A stretch of 64,000 bases of DNA from Acidobacteriota bacterium (GTDB lineage: Bacteria > Acidobacteriota > Vicinamibacteria > Vicinamibacterales > CAVVIG01): NCBI GenBank assembly GCA_003222395.1, contig QHWB01000031.1:312501-376500 (forward strand), given 5' to 3'. The notes below the pieces were generated by a model. It saw nothing but the letters and a program-made list of their open reading frames with translations. It searched no databases and was not told the origin of the DNA. This document shows positions 38,936 to 49,149 of the stretch, piece after piece (within the stretch, counting starts at the first letter, position 1; the number at the start of each line of letters is the position of its first letter). A program made the position numbers and the translations under genes.

Positions 38936-40155
38936 TAATAAACGAGACAGCTGACGTTGCGATTCCAGAGCTGGCCGGCGTTCAACGGCGCGCCTTCGCG
39001 GTCGGCGCCGTCGCCGCCCTCGTGTCGGCGATCGGGCTGTTCGTGAACGTCGATCAGTTTCTGCAGTCGTATCTGATGGCGTTCATGTGGTGTCTCGGCG
39101 TGACGCTCGGCTGCCTGGCGCTCGGCATGGTCCACCAGTTGTCGGGCGGCGCGTGGGGTGTCGTGCTGCGCCGGCCGATTGGCGCCGCCGCGCGCGTCCT
39201 GCCGGTGATGACGGCCCTTTTTCTGCCGATAGTGGTCGGCGCGCGGCATCTTTATATTTGGACGCACGCCGACGTCGTGGCGGCCGACGAAGCGCTCCAG
39301 CACAAGCAGCTGTATCTGAATACGCCGTTCTGGATCGTGCGCGCGATCCTGTACTTCGCCGTCTGGAACGCGCTCTCGTACGTGCTCAATCGCTGGTCGG
39401 CCGAACAGGACCGCACCGCCGATCCGCGCATCGCGCGCAAGATGCAGCTCGTGAGCGCCGGCGGCCTGGTCGCCTACGGCGTCACGATCACGTTCGCGTC
39501 GTTCGACTGGCTGATGTCGCTGGAACCGCGCTGGTACTCGACGATCTACGGCGTCCTCGTCATGGGCGGCCAGGGGCTGTCCGCGCTCGCCTTTCTCATC
39601 GTCACCATCGTGTGGCTCAGCCGGCGCGCTCCGCTCGATCGCATCATCGTCGCTTCGCATTTCCACGACGTCGGCAACCTGATGCTCGCGTTCGTGATGC
39701 TGTGGGCTTACTTCTCGTTCTCGCAGTACCTGATCATCTGGGCCGGGAACCTGCCTGCGGAGATCGCGTGGTACCAGCACCGGCTCCAAACCGGCTGGCG
39801 AGCCGTCGGCGTCGCGCTCGTTCTGTTTCACTTCGCCGTTCCGTTCGTGCTGCTACTGTCTCGGGTGATCAAGCGCACGCCGGACCTGCTCGTCAAGGTC
39901 GCACTCGGCGTGCTGTTCGTCCGGCTGATCGATCTGTTCTGGCTCATCGCGCCTGAATTTCACATGCAGGGACTCGCGATCAGCTGGCTGGACGTCGCGC
40001 TGCCGATCGCGCTGGCGGCGGTGTGGCTCGGCTGCTTCGTGCGGCAGCTTCGCGGCCGCGCCATTCTGCCCGTGCACGACCCGCAGTTCGACGAAGCGCT
40101 CGGCCGCATCATCGAGCGCGGCGCTCCGCCGAGGACGCGCACCAGCGAGCCATGA
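38932..40155 (+). CDS. actF: Alternative complex III subunit ActF (quinol:cytochrome c oxidoreductase membrane subunit)
   Basis: RRAFAVGAVAALVSAIGLFVNVDQFLQSYLMAFMWCLGVTLGCLALGMVHQLSGGAWG. Confidence 0.92.
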   Translation: MVINETADVAIPELAGVQRRAFAVGAVAALVSAIGLFVNVDQFLQSYLMAFMWCLGVTLGCLALGMVHQLSGGAWGVVLRRPIGAAARVLPVMTALFLPIVVGARHLYIWTHADVVAADEALQHKQLYLNTPFWIVRAILYFAVWNALSYVLNRWSAEQDRTADPRIARKMQLVSAGGLVAYGVTITFASFDWLMSLEPRWYSTIYGVLVMGGQGLSALAFLIVTIVWLSRRAPLDRIIVASHFHDVGNLMLAFVMLWAYFSFSQYLIIWAGNLPAEIAWYQHRLQTGWRAVGVALVLFHFAVPFVLLLSRVIKRTPDLLVKVALGVLFVRLIDLFWLIAPEFHMQGLAISWLDVALPIALAAVWLGCFVRQLRGRAILPVHDPQFDEALGRIIERGAPPRTRTSEP

Positions 40156-40580
40156 GCGAGCTTCACCTTCCGCACGGCGCCCACGCGGAAAGCCCGCGCG
40201 TCGACAGCCCGGACGTTCGCCACGAAGAGAGCGACGTCAACATCCGCGCCATCTTCGGGTTCGGCATCGGCCTCGCCGTGGCCGGTATCGTCATCTCCTT
40301 CGTCGTCTGGCTGCTGTTCCAGTACTTCGAGGCACGCGAGAGCCGGAAGGTGACGCCCGAGTTCCCGCTCGCCGCGCAGCAGGAGAACCGCCTGCCGCCC
40401 GAGCCGCGCCTGCAGACGAACCCGCGCGCCGATCTCGCCGACCTTCGCGCGCAGGAAGAGAACGTGCTCAAGACCTACGGATGGATCGACAAGAAGGCGT
40501 CGGTGGTGCGGATTCCGATCGAGGAGGCGATGAAACTGACCGTGCAACGCGGGCTGCCCGCGAGACAGGAACGCCGATGA
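40152..40580 (+). CDS. Small single-TM protein in the ACIII-oxidase cluster
   Basis: One TM (IRAIFGFGIGLAVAGIVISFVVWLLF) then a periplasmic tail; ATGA overlaps on both sides. Confidence 0.7.
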   Translation: MSELHLPHGAHAESPRVDSPDVRHEESDVNIRAIFGFGIGLAVAGIVISFVVWLLFQYFEARESRKVTPEFPLAAQQENRLPPEPRLQTNPRADLADLRAQEENVLKTYGWIDKKASVVRIPIEEAMKLTVQRGLPARQERR

Positions 40581-41452
40581 GGCCCGTTGGACGTTCTCGT
40601 GCTTTCGTGTTTTTCGTGGCGCTTGCGTGGCTGGAGTTGAACGCGCCGCTGCTGCGGGCGCAGATGACCGGCGCCCCCACCGCGGGCTACAAGCTCGAGC
40701 CCGGCATCACGTCGTCGACGATGCCGCGGCCGCTGCGCGAGATCGGGTTCGATCAGAACCTCGATCAGTACGTGCCGCTCGACGTCCCGTTCCGCGACGA
40801 AAGCGGCCGCACGGTCCGACTCGCTGATTACTTCGGCAGCCGTCCCGTTGTGCTGGTCTTCGCGTACTACGACTGCCCGATGCTTTGTACGCAGGTGATC
40901 AACGGGCTGTCGACCGCGCTCAATCTTCTTTCGCTCGCGCCTGGAAAGGATTTCGAGATCGTCACTGTCAGCTTCAATCCTCGCGACACGCCGGCGACGG
41001 CATCCGCGAAGAAAGCCGTGTACCTCGAGCGGTACACGCGCGACGGCGCGGCGCGGGCATGGCACTTCCTCTCAGGCGATGAGCCGTCGATCGACCGGCT
41101 CACGAAAGCCGCCGGTTTCCGCTACGTGTGGGACGCGGAGACGAAGCAGTTCGCGCATCCGACCGGCGTCATCGTGCTCACGGCGGACGGACGCCTTTCG
41201 CGGTATCTGTTCGGCATCGAGTACGGCCCGCGCGATCTGCGCTACGCGCTCGTCGAGGCATCGGCCGGCAGCGTCGGCAACGCCGCCGATACGCTGCTGC
41301 TCTACTGCTATCACTACGACCCGATGACCGGCCGCTACGGCTTCGTCGTCATGCGCGCCGTCCGGATTGCCGGCGCGGCGACGGTGCTGGCGCTCGTCTC
41401 GTTCATCATCGTCATGGTGCGGAAGGAGAAGCGTGCCGCCTCTCTTTCCTGA
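40577..41452 (+). CDS. SCO1/SenC family copper chaperone
   Basis: VLVFAYYDCPMLCTQVINGL copper site; C-terminal TM. Confidence 0.9.
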   Translation: MRPVGRSRAFVFFVALAWLELNAPLLRAQMTGAPTAGYKLEPGITSSTMPRPLREIGFDQNLDQYVPLDVPFRDESGRTVRLADYFGSRPVVLVFAYYDCPMLCTQVINGLSTALNLLSLAPGKDFEIVTVSFNPRDTPATASAKKAVYLERYTRDGAARAWHFLSGDEPSIDRLTKAAGFRYVWDAETKQFAHPTGVIVLTADGRLSRYLFGIEYGPRDLRYALVEASAGSVGNAADTLLLYCYHYDPMTGRYGFVVMRAVRIAGAATVLALVSFIIVMVRKEKRAASLS

Positions 41453-42374
41453 GCGCGCCTCGACGATCGCGGCGCGCGTCGACGCGCTGTACTTCTTCCT
41501 GCTCGCGATCGCGATCTTCTTCGGGCTGCTGATTGCCGGCCTCATCGTCTATTACGCGGTGAAATTCCACCGCCGCTCGCCGAGCGCGGTCGGCGCGCGC
41601 ATCCATGGCGGCATGGTGCTCGAAGTCACCTGGACGGTCGTGCCGCTGCTGATCACGATGGTCATCTTCGTATGGGGCGCGAGCGTCTACTTCGCGATGG
41701 CGCACCCCCCGGACGAAACGCTGAACATCTACGTCGTCGGCAAGCAGTGGATGTGGAAGTTCCAGCATCTCGACGGCCAGCGCGAGATCAACGAGCTGCA
41801 CGTCCCCGTCGGCCGTGCGGTGAAGCTGATCACGACGTCGGAGGACGTCATCCACGATTTCTTCGTGCCCGCCTTTCGGGTGAAGGCCGACGTGCTGCCG
41901 GGACGCTACGTGACGATCTGGTTTCAGCCGACCCGGCCCGGACGCTATCACCTGTTCTGCGCCGAGTATTGCGGCACGCGCCATTCAGGGATGATCGGCG
42001 AAGTCGTCGTGATGGAGCCGAACGAGTACGAAACGTGGCTGAGCGGCGGGGCGGCCGAAGGTTCGCTCGCGTCGGCTGGCGCGAAGTTGTTTCAGGATCT
42101 CGCGTGCAACACGTGTCATCGACCCGACGCGCAGGGCCGCGGGCCGATGCTGGAGGGGCTCTTCGGCAAGACCGTCACGCTGCAGAGCGGCGAGACGGTG
42201 ACGGTCGACGAAGCGTACGTGCGCGAATCCATTCTGACGCCGTCGGCGAAGATCACCGCCGGCTTCCAGCCGATCATGCCGACCTTTCAGGGGCTCGTCA
42301 CCGAAGAACAGCTGCTGGCGCTGATCGAGTACGTGAAATCGCTGCAGGCGCAGCCGCAGGTGACGGCGAAGTAA
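41433..42374 (+). CDS. coxB: Cytochrome c oxidase subunit II with fused cytochrome c (caa3 type)
   Basis: CuA site CAEYCGTRHSGM; C-terminal CNTCH heme. Confidence 0.93.
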   Translation: MPPLFPERASTIAARVDALYFFLLAIAIFFGLLIAGLIVYYAVKFHRRSPSAVGARIHGGMVLEVTWTVVPLLITMVIFVWGASVYFAMAHPPDETLNIYVVGKQWMWKFQHLDGQREINELHVPVGRAVKLITTSEDVIHDFFVPAFRVKADVLPGRYVTIWFQPTRPGRYHLFCAEYCGTRHSGMIGEVVVMEPNEYETWLSGGAAEGSLASAGAKLFQDLACNTCHRPDAQGRGPMLEGLFGKTVTLQSGETVTVDEAYVRESILTPSAKITAGFQPIMPTFQGLVTEEQLLALIEYVKSLQAQPQVTAK

Positions 42375-42380
42375 CCATTT

Positions 42381-43997
42381 ATGTCAACCGTCCTTCTTCC
42401 ACCGCGTCACTACCTGAACGACGGCTACGGCGTCAGGTCGTGGCTGCTCACGCGCGATCACAAGCGCATCGCCCTGTTGTACCTCGCCGGCGTCACCTTC
42501 TTCTTCTTCATCGGCGGCGCGATGGCGGTGCTCATCCGGCTCGAGCTCGCCACGCCGCCCGGCGACCTGGTGACCGACGAAACCTACAACAAGCTGTTCA
42601 CGATGCATGGCGTGATGATGGTGTTCTTCTTCCTCATCCCCGTCATTCCGTCGGTGCTCGGCAACTTCCTGGTGCCGATCATGATCGGCGCCAAGGATCT
42701 CGCGTTTCCGAAGATCAACCTTCTGAGCTGGTACATCTACGTCGTCGGCGGCCTCTTCACGCTGTATGCGCTCATCAGCGGCGGGCTCGATACCGGCTGG
42801 ACCTTCTACACGCCGTTCAGCACCGTCGCATCGACGACCAACGTCATTCCGGCGGCGCTCGGCATCTTCATCACCGGCTTCTCGTCGATCCTGACCGGCC
42901 TCAACTTCATCGTCACGATCCACCGCATGCGCGCGCCTGGCATGACGTGGTTCCGCATGCCGCTGTTCCTGTGGTCGACCTACGCGACGAGCCTGATCAA
43001 CGTGCTCGGCACACCGGTGATCGCCATCACGATTCTCCTCGTCGCGGCCGAGCGCGTCTTCCACTTCGGCTTCTTCAATCCGGCTGTCGGCGGCGACCCG
43101 GTTCTCTTCCAGCATCTCTTCTGGTTCTACTCGCACCCGGCGGTCTACATCATGGTGCTGCCGGCGATGGGCGTCGTCAGCGAGCTCGTCGCCGCCGGCT
43201 GCCGCAAGCCGGTTTTCGGCTACTCGTTCGTCGCGTTCGCAAGCCTCGCCATCGCGGTTCTTGGATTCCTTGTGTGGGGCCATCACATGTTCGTGGCCGG
43301 CGAATCGGTCTACTCGGCGCTGATCTTTTCGATCCTCAGCTTTCTCGTGGCAATTCCGTCGGCGGTGAAAGTCTTCAACTGGACGGCGACGATGTACCAG
43401 GGCGCGGTGTCGTGGGAGACGCCGATGCTCTACGCGTACGGCTTCATCGGGCTGTTCACGATCGGAGGGCTCACCGGATTGTTCCTGGCGGCGATCGGCG
43501 TCGACGTGCACGTGACCGACACGTACTTCATCATCGCGCACTTCCACTACATCATGGTCGGCGGCACGATCATGGGATATCTCGGCGGGCTGCACTACTG
43601 GTGGCCGAAGATGAGCGGGCGCTTGTACAACGAAGGGCTCGCGAAGCTGAGCGCCGGCATCATCTTCATCGGCTTCAACCTCACGTTCTTCCCGCAGTTC
43701 GTGGTCGGCTATCTCGGCATGCCGCGGCGCTATCACGCATATCCGCCTGAATTTCAGGTGCTCAACGTGTTGTCGTCTGCCGGCGCATCGATCCTCGGCG
43801 TCGGCTACCTGATTCCGATGGTGTACCTGATGTGGTCGCTGCGCTACGGACGCCTCGCCGGATCGAACCCGTGGGGCGCGGTCGGGCTCGAGTGGACGAC
43901 GTCGTCGCCTCCGCCGACGGAAAATTTCACGGAGACGCCGCGCGTGACGTGGGACGCGTACGAATATCCCGCCTCGGTGGAGACCGATGTTGCCTGA
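42381..43997 (+). CDS. coxA: Cytochrome c oxidase subunit I
   Basis: [21 protein letters not shown] and GHHMF; 538 aa. Confidence 0.95.
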   Translation: MSTVLLPPRHYLNDGYGVRSWLLTRDHKRIALLYLAGVTFFFFIGGAMAVLIRLELATPPGDLVTDETYNKLFTMHGVMMVFFFLIPVIPSVLGNFLVPIMIGAKDLAFPKINLLSWYIYVVGGLFTLYALISGGLDTGWTFYTPFSTVASTTNVIPAALGIFITGFSSILTGLNFIVTIHRMRAPGMTWFRMPLFLWSTYATSLINVLGTPVIAITILLVAAERVFHFGFFNPAVGGDPVLFQHLFWFYSHPAVYIMVLPAMGVVSELVAAGCRKPVFGYSFVAFASLAIAVLGFLVWGHHMFVAGESVYSALIFSILSFLVAIPSAVKVFNWTATMYQGAVSWETPMLYAYGFIGLFTIGGLTGLFLAAIGVDVHVTDTYFIIAHFHYIMVGGTIMGYLGGLHYWWPKMSGRLYNEGLAKLSAGIIFIGFNLTFFPQFVVGYLGMPRRYHAYPPEFQVLNVLSSAGASILGVGYLIPMVYLMWSLRYGRLAGSNPWGAVGLEWTTSSPPPTENFTETPRVTWDAYEYPASVETDVA

Positions 43998-44652
43998 AGC
44001 GGCGCATCACCATCCGGCGGGGCTCGCGCATCAGTTCGACAACCTCGAACAGCAGAAGGAAGCCGCGACGCTGGGCATGTGGGCGTTCCTCACCACCGAG
44101 ATTCTGTTCTTCGGCGGGCTGTTCATGGTCTACACGGTGTACCGCAGCTCGTATCCCGACGCGTTCGCCGCCGCGAGCCACGAGCTCGTCGTGTGGGCCG
44201 GCACGGTGAACACCGCCGTGCTGATCACGAGCAGTCTGACGATGGCGCTGGCCGTGCACGCGGCGCAGTTGGGACAGCGGCGGCTGCTGATTGTGTTCCT
44301 CCTGCTCACCATGGCGCTCGGATGCGTGTTCCTCGGCATCAAGGCGTTCGAGTACTACACGGAGTTCGTCGAGCGCCACATCCCCGGCCTGAACTACGAC
44401 TTCGAGCCGAAGTACTTCCGCAACGCGCAGCTCTTTTTCTCGCTGTACTTCCTGATGACGGGATTACATGCGCTGCACATGATCATCGGCCTCGGCATCA
44501 TGGCGTTCATGCTGTGGTGGTCCGTTCGCGGCGTGATTACGGCGGAGTACTACATCCCGATCGAGATCAGCGGTCTCTACTGGCACTTCGTCGACATCGT
44601 CTGGATCTTCCTGTTCCCGCTTCTCTATCTCATCGGCCGTCATGCCCACTAA
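43987..44652 (+). CDS. coxC: Cytochrome c oxidase subunit III
   Basis: [18 protein letters not shown] ... [22 protein letters not shown]. Confidence 0.93.
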   Translation: MLPEAAHHHPAGLAHQFDNLEQQKEAATLGMWAFLTTEILFFGGLFMVYTVYRSSYPDAFAAASHELVVWAGTVNTAVLITSSLTMALAVHAAQLGQRRLLIVFLLLTMALGCVFLGIKAFEYYTEFVERHIPGLNYDFEPKYFRNAQLFFSLYFLMTGLHALHMIIGLGIMAFMLWWSVRGVITAEYYIPIEISGLYWHFVDIVWIFLFPLLYLIGRHAH

Positions 44653-44938
44653 CCATATCCTTCCGACCCGCGTGTACTACACGATCTTCGCGATCCTGAT
44701 GCTCTGCACGTTTGCGACGGTGCTGATCGCGTTCTTCGACCTCGGTCCGCTCAATGCCATCGCCGCGCTGACGATTGCCGTGTTCAAGGCGGTGCTGGTC
44801 GTCCTGTTCTTCATGCATGTCCGCTATAGCACCCGGCTCACATGGGCAGTCGTTGCCGGTGGGGTTTTTTGGCTCGGGATTCTGCTTGCCTTGACACTTT
44901 CCGACTACTTGACCCGCTCCTGGCAGACCTTCGGATAA
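44642..44938 (+). CDS. coxD: Cytochrome c oxidase subunit IV (prokaryotic type)
   Basis: 98 aa, three TM helices, [27 protein letters not shown]. Confidence 0.88.
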   Translation: MPTNHILPTRVYYTIFAILMLCTFATVLIAFFDLGPLNAIAALTIAVFKAVLVVLFFMHVRYSTRLTWAVVAGGVFWLGILLALTLSDYLTRSWQTFG

Positions 44939-45163
44939 ACTTTCACATCCGAATTGATTGATCCCGCAAGGCTCGCAAGGCGCTTGCGTTGACGCAGCGC
45001 TGGGCATCAGCCTGCCACCCGCGGCGCGCCAGGCCCAGGCGCTGCGCCGATCGATAGCGCCCTCACGGCGGCGAGACCCGTGCGGGCCACCCTCGCTCTG
45101 GCGCCCCGTTCGACAAGAGGGCGCCCGTGAAGGCTGCGTACAATGGCTGCGGAGGGAGGGACT

Positions 45164-45637
45164 ATGACCAATTGGAAAGGAGTTCCCGACGGCGCGTCGG
45201 CCGTGATCCCCAGGCTCTTCTGCCTCGATCCAGTTGCGGAGATCGAGTTCTGCACGACCGCGTTTGGAGCCGAAGAAGGTGTCCGCAGGCCTGGTGCTGA
45301 CGGGAAGATTGCTCACGCGCTCATCACGATCGGACCAGCCATGGTGATGATTGAGAGCGAGTGGCCGGAAGTTCCCAACCGTGCGCCCGCGCCTGATGGC
45401 AGTTCGTCGGTGGCGCTCTACGTATACGTCGAGAATGTCGACGAAGCCGTCCAACGCGCGGTGAGGTCCGGAGCAAGGATTCTGATGCCGGCGACGAATC
45501 AGTTCTGGGGCGACCGGACCGCATGGATCATCGACCCGTCCGGACATGTGTGGACCGTCGCCACGCGTATCGAGGAGACAACCGAAGAGCAAAGACAGGA
45601 ACGCTTGGCGCGCCTTCACGCCAAATCGTCGCTCTAG
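45164..45637 (+). CDS. VOC family (glyoxalase/PhnB-like) protein
   Basis: VIPRLFCLDPVAEIEFCTTAFGAEE...WGDRTAWIIDPSGHVWTVATRIEE. Confidence 0.88.
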   Translation: MTNWKGVPDGASAVIPRLFCLDPVAEIEFCTTAFGAEEGVRRPGADGKIAHALITIGPAMVMIESEWPEVPNRAPAPDGSSSVALYVYVENVDEAVQRAVRSGARILMPATNQFWGDRTAWIIDPSGHVWTVATRIEETTEEQRQERLARLHAKSSL

Positions 45638-46350
45638 CGCTTCATCGCGCGCGGCTCATCCACCTTCGGCCGCACGGGCTCGAGCAGCAGGTGCTCGTAA
45701 GCGAGCGCGGCGACACAAGCGCCGGCAATCGGCGCCACCCAATACGCCCAATGCCACTGCCAGTACATCTGCAGCACAGCCGGCCCGAACGATCGCGCCG
45801 GGTTCATCGAAGCGCCGGTGACGCCGCCGCCCGCGAGAATGTCGAATGCGACGGTGAGCCCGATACCGAAGCCGCCGATCTTGACGTTCCGCCCGCGCTC
45901 GTCGACAGCGGTTCCGAACACCGACGTCATCAGCAGGTAGGTGAGTAGGAGTTCGGTCACGAGCACGACGCGGGTCGAGGCCCAGGCCGCGGGAAGCGGC
46001 AGGCCGAGCTTGACGGCCGCCACGATGTCGGCCGGAAAGATGAACCGGCAGAAACCGGCGGCCGTCGTCGCGCCGAGCAGTTGCGAGATGATGTACGCGA
46101 CGGCAAGCGTCGGCGTGACTCGCCCGGTCACGAGGAACCCGCACGTCACCGCAGGGTTCACGTGCGCGCCGGATATGCCGCCGAAATTGCTGATGGCCAG
46201 CGAGAGGCCGAGCCCATGGGCCAGCGCAATCACCACGAGTGCCGCGCCGGGCTCAACGCCTTTCGCGGTCGCGAGAATCGCGGCGATTCCGGGAAAACAC
46301 AAGTAAAAAGTGCCCACAAACTCGGCCAGACACGGTCTGAACGTCTTCAT
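45634..46350 (-). CDS. Aquaporin / MIP family channel
   Basis: Two NPA motifs: GAHVNPAVT and GASMNPARSFGPA. Confidence 0.92.
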   Translation of the reverse strand: MKTFRPCLAEFVGTFYLCFPGIAAILATAKGVEPGAALVVIALAHGLGLSLAISNFGGISGAHVNPAVTCGFLVTGRVTPTLAVAYIISQLLGATTAAGFCRFIFPADIVAAVKLGLPLPAAWASTRVVLVTELLLTYLLMTSVFGTAVDERGRNVKIGGFGIGLTVAFDILAGGGVTGASMNPARSFGPAVLQMYWQWHWAYWVAPIAGACVAALAYEHLLLEPVRPKVDEPRAMKR

Positions 46351-47221
46351 GAGGTACTCCCTTGGAGCGACGCTGCTACTTCAGGTGTCCGCTGCGTCGT
46401 GGGGACCGCAGCGAGTCGGCGCGCCGCAGCGATCCACCGACGGCGCCGGCGTGCATGCGTACGTAGTCGACACCGGCGTAAGGAAGACTCATGCCGAGTT
46501 TGGCGGCCGCGCCGACTGGGTCGGCGACTTCGTCGGCGCGACCTCATCGCGTCCGGTGAGCGACGACGCGCGCGACTGCGATCCCGGCGACGGTCACGGC
46601 ACGCACGTCGCCGGCGTTCTCGGCGGCCGCACGCTTGGCGTCGCGCCAGGCGTCCAGCTCCACGCGCTGCGCATCCTCGCGTGCACCGGCACGACGCGAA
46701 CCGATCCGGAAGCGGCCATCCACGCCGTCGACTGGATCACCGAGAACGGACGCAAGCCCGCCGTCGTGAACATCAGCCCGCTGCGCCTGGAGACGACCGA
46801 GGCCCGACTTGACGACGCGATCCGCCGATCCATTCGAGCCGGGTTCGTGTACGTCGTGTCCGCCGGTGGGATGCCGGATCTGTCGCGCTTCACGCCGCAG
46901 CGGATAGCTGAGGTCATCGTGGTGGGCGCCTCGACCGAGGACGATCGCGCGATGCAGAGCGAATACGGTCCACGCTTGACGCTGTTCGCGCCCGGCGCGC
47001 GGATTCCGGCGGCGGGACGCGCGGCCGACGACGCGATCGTCGTCGGCGACGGCGATTCGTACGCCGCGCCGATGGTGTCCGGTATCGTCGCGATGTATCT
47101 TCAGCGTCACGCCGGCGCGTCGGCCGCCGACGCGAAGCAGGCGCTGCTGGCGTCGGCGAAGCGAGATGCGATCGCGAACGCGGGTCGCTCGCCAGGCCTC
47201 CTCGCGCACGTGATTCAGTAG
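46349..47221 (+). CDS. S8 family (subtilisin-like) protease, atypical
   Basis: VVDTGV, GHGTHVAG, GDSYAAPMVSG catalytic motifs; short signal peptide, no propeptide. Confidence 0.82.
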   Translation: MRYSLGATLLLQVSAASWGPQRVGAPQRSTDGAGVHAYVVDTGVRKTHAEFGGRADWVGDFVGATSSRPVSDDARDCDPGDGHGTHVAGVLGGRTLGVAPGVQLHALRILACTGTTRTDPEAAIHAVDWITENGRKPAVVNISPLRLETTEARLDDAIRRSIRAGFVYVVSAGGMPDLSRFTPQRIAEVIVVGASTEDDRAMQSEYGPRLTLFAPGARIPAAGRAADDAIVVGDGDSYAAPMVSGIVAMYLQRHAGASAADAKQALLASAKRDAIANAGRSPGLLAHVIQ

Positions 47222-47232
47222 AATGATGACGC

Positions 47233-49149
47233 GTGGCCGATCCGTCCGCTCTTGAAGAAACGATCGCGATTCTCGAGGCGACGCTCGATGCGACACACGA
47301 CGGCGTCGTCGTGTTCGATTTGAATCGCCGGTTGATCCGGTACAACCGCAGGTTCCTCGAAATCTTCCGCATCACCCCCGACGTCGTGGCCGGCGGCGTC
47401 CCGGCAATCGCCTCGTACATCCGCGCGCAGCTCGACGAGTCGGCGCCGTTCCTGTTCGACGCCGACGCGATGTGGACCGACCCGGCGTCGGAGTCGACCA
47501 GCCTGATGCGCTGCCGCGACGGCCGCATCGTCGAACGATTCGTCGCGCCGCAGCGCGTCGAAGGGCGGATCGTCGGCCGCGTCGCGAGCTACCGCGATGT
47601 CGGCGACTCCATTCGCGCGGCGGACGCGATCGAGCAGCATCGCGCGTTCCTCGAACGGGCGCAGGAAGTCGCGCACGTCGGCAGCTGGGTCGCGGAGCTC
47701 GACGGATCGGGTCATCTCGGCTGGTCGAACGAAACGCATCGCATCTTCGGCGTGGCGCCGGGCCAGTTCGTCGGCACCTCCGCGGCGTTTTTCGAGTTCG
47801 TTCACCCCGACGACCGCGACACCGTGCGGGCTGCGAGCCGGGCGGCGACCGAAACGGGCCAACGCTACGACATCGAGCACCGCATCGTGCGTGTCGACGG
47901 GACGGTGCGCTGGGTCCACGAGCTGGCCGACATCGTTCGCGACGACGAGGGCCGCGCGATCCGCATGATCGGCACCGTGCAGGACATCACCGAACGGCGC
48001 CACCTCGAGGATCAGCTTCGGCAGTCGCAGAAGATGGAGGCGATCGGGCGACTCGCCGGCGGCATCGCGCACGATCTGAACAATACGCTGACCGCCATGG
48101 TCGGCTACGCCGAGCTCGCGCTCACCGCCATCGCCGCGGATCACGAGGCGCGGCCCGACATCGAAGAAATCCGGCGCGCAATCGAGCGGGCGGCCGCGGT
48201 CACGCGCCAGCTGCTCGCGTTCAGCCGCAAGCAGATCCTCGAGCCGCGTCTCTTCGACGTCAACGACACGGTGGCGTCGATCGCGCGGCTGTTGTCGCGG
48301 CTCGTCGGACCCGACATTCGCGTGCGCACGGCGCTCACCGAAGGCGTCCAACCAATCCTCGGCGATCCGGGACAGGTGGAGCAGGCGATCGTCAACCTGG
48401 CCGTCAACGCGCGCGACGCCATGCCGAAGGGGGGCGAGCTGACGATTTCGAGCGAGCTGCTGGTGGTCGACGAAGCGTTCGCGCGCGCGCACGTGCCGAT
48501 GCCGCCGGGACGGTACGTCACGCTGAGCGTCAGCGACACCGGGCACGGCATGTCTCGGGAAACGCAGGCGCGAATCTTCGAGCCGTTCTTCACGACGAAA
48601 GGGGTCGGCCAGGGCACCGGCCTCGGTCTGTCGATGGTGTACGGGACGCTCAAACAGGTCGGCGGCTTCATCTTCGTCGACAGCGAGGTCGGCCGCGGAA
48701 CCACGTTCCGGCTGTACTTTCCGCCCGCGCGGCAGGCCGCGCCTCCCGCGAAGCCCACGACTGCGGAGCCGACCGTCGCGGAGGGTCAGGAGACGCTGCT
48801 GGTCGTCGAAGACGAGGACGCGGTGCGGAACCTCGTCGCCTCGGCCCTGCGGCACGACCGGTACACCGTGCTGCTGGCGACGTCGGCCGAGGAGGCGCTG
48901 CAGGTCGCCGACTCGTATCCGGGCACGATCGATCTGCTGCTCACCGACGCGATCATGCCAGGCAAGAGCGGCGTCGAGCTCGCGAAGACGCTGCTCGAGC
49001 GCTGGCCGAAGCTGCCGGTGATTTTCATGTCCGGCTACACGGAAGAGGACGTGCACGTCGCCGCGCTCAACCGGCCGATCGAGCTGTTGCAGAAGCCGTT
49101 CACGCCGCGCGACCTCCGGCAGCGGATTCGGCGCGTCCTCGGCCGCTGA
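47233..49149 (+). CDS. PAS hybrid sensor histidine kinase with receiver domain
   Basis: PAS domains, GGIAHDLNNTLTAMVGYAELAL, HATPase, REC LLVVEDEDAVRNLV. Confidence 0.92.
   Translation: MADPSALEETIAILEATLDATHDGVVVFDLNRRLIRYNRRFLEIFRITPDVVAGGVPAIASYIRAQLDESAPFLFDADAMWTDPASESTSLMRCRDGRIVERFVAPQRVEGRIVGRVASYRDVGDSIRAADAIEQHRAFLERAQEVAHVGSWVAELDGSGHLGWSNETHRIFGVAPGQFVGTSAAFFEFVHPDDRDTVRAASRAATETGQRYDIEHRIVRVDGTVRWVHELADIVRDDEGRAIRMIGTVQDITERRHLEDQLRQSQKMEAIGRLAGGIAHDLNNTLTAMVGYAELALTAIAADHEARPDIEEIRRAIERAAAVTRQLLAFSRKQILEPRLFDVNDTVASIARLLSRLVGPDIRVRTALTEGVQPILGDPGQVEQAIVNLAVNARDAMPKGGELTISSELLVVDEAFARAHVPMPPGRYVTLSVSDTGHGMSRETQARIFEPFFTTKGVGQGTGLGLSMVYGTLKQVGGFIFVDSEVGRGTTFRLYFPPARQAAPPAKPTTAEPTVAEGQETLLVVEDEDAVRNLVASALRHDRYTVLLATSAEEALQVADSYPGTIDLLLTDAIMPGKSGVELAKTLLERWPKLPVIFMSGYTEEDVHVAALNRPIELLQKPFTPRDLRQRIRRVLGR

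Noticed and set aside
41672-43750. 692-aa plus ORF overlapping coxB/coxA, and 450-aa minus ORF 42384..43736
   Set aside because: Shadow frames; coxB and coxA frames are unambiguous.
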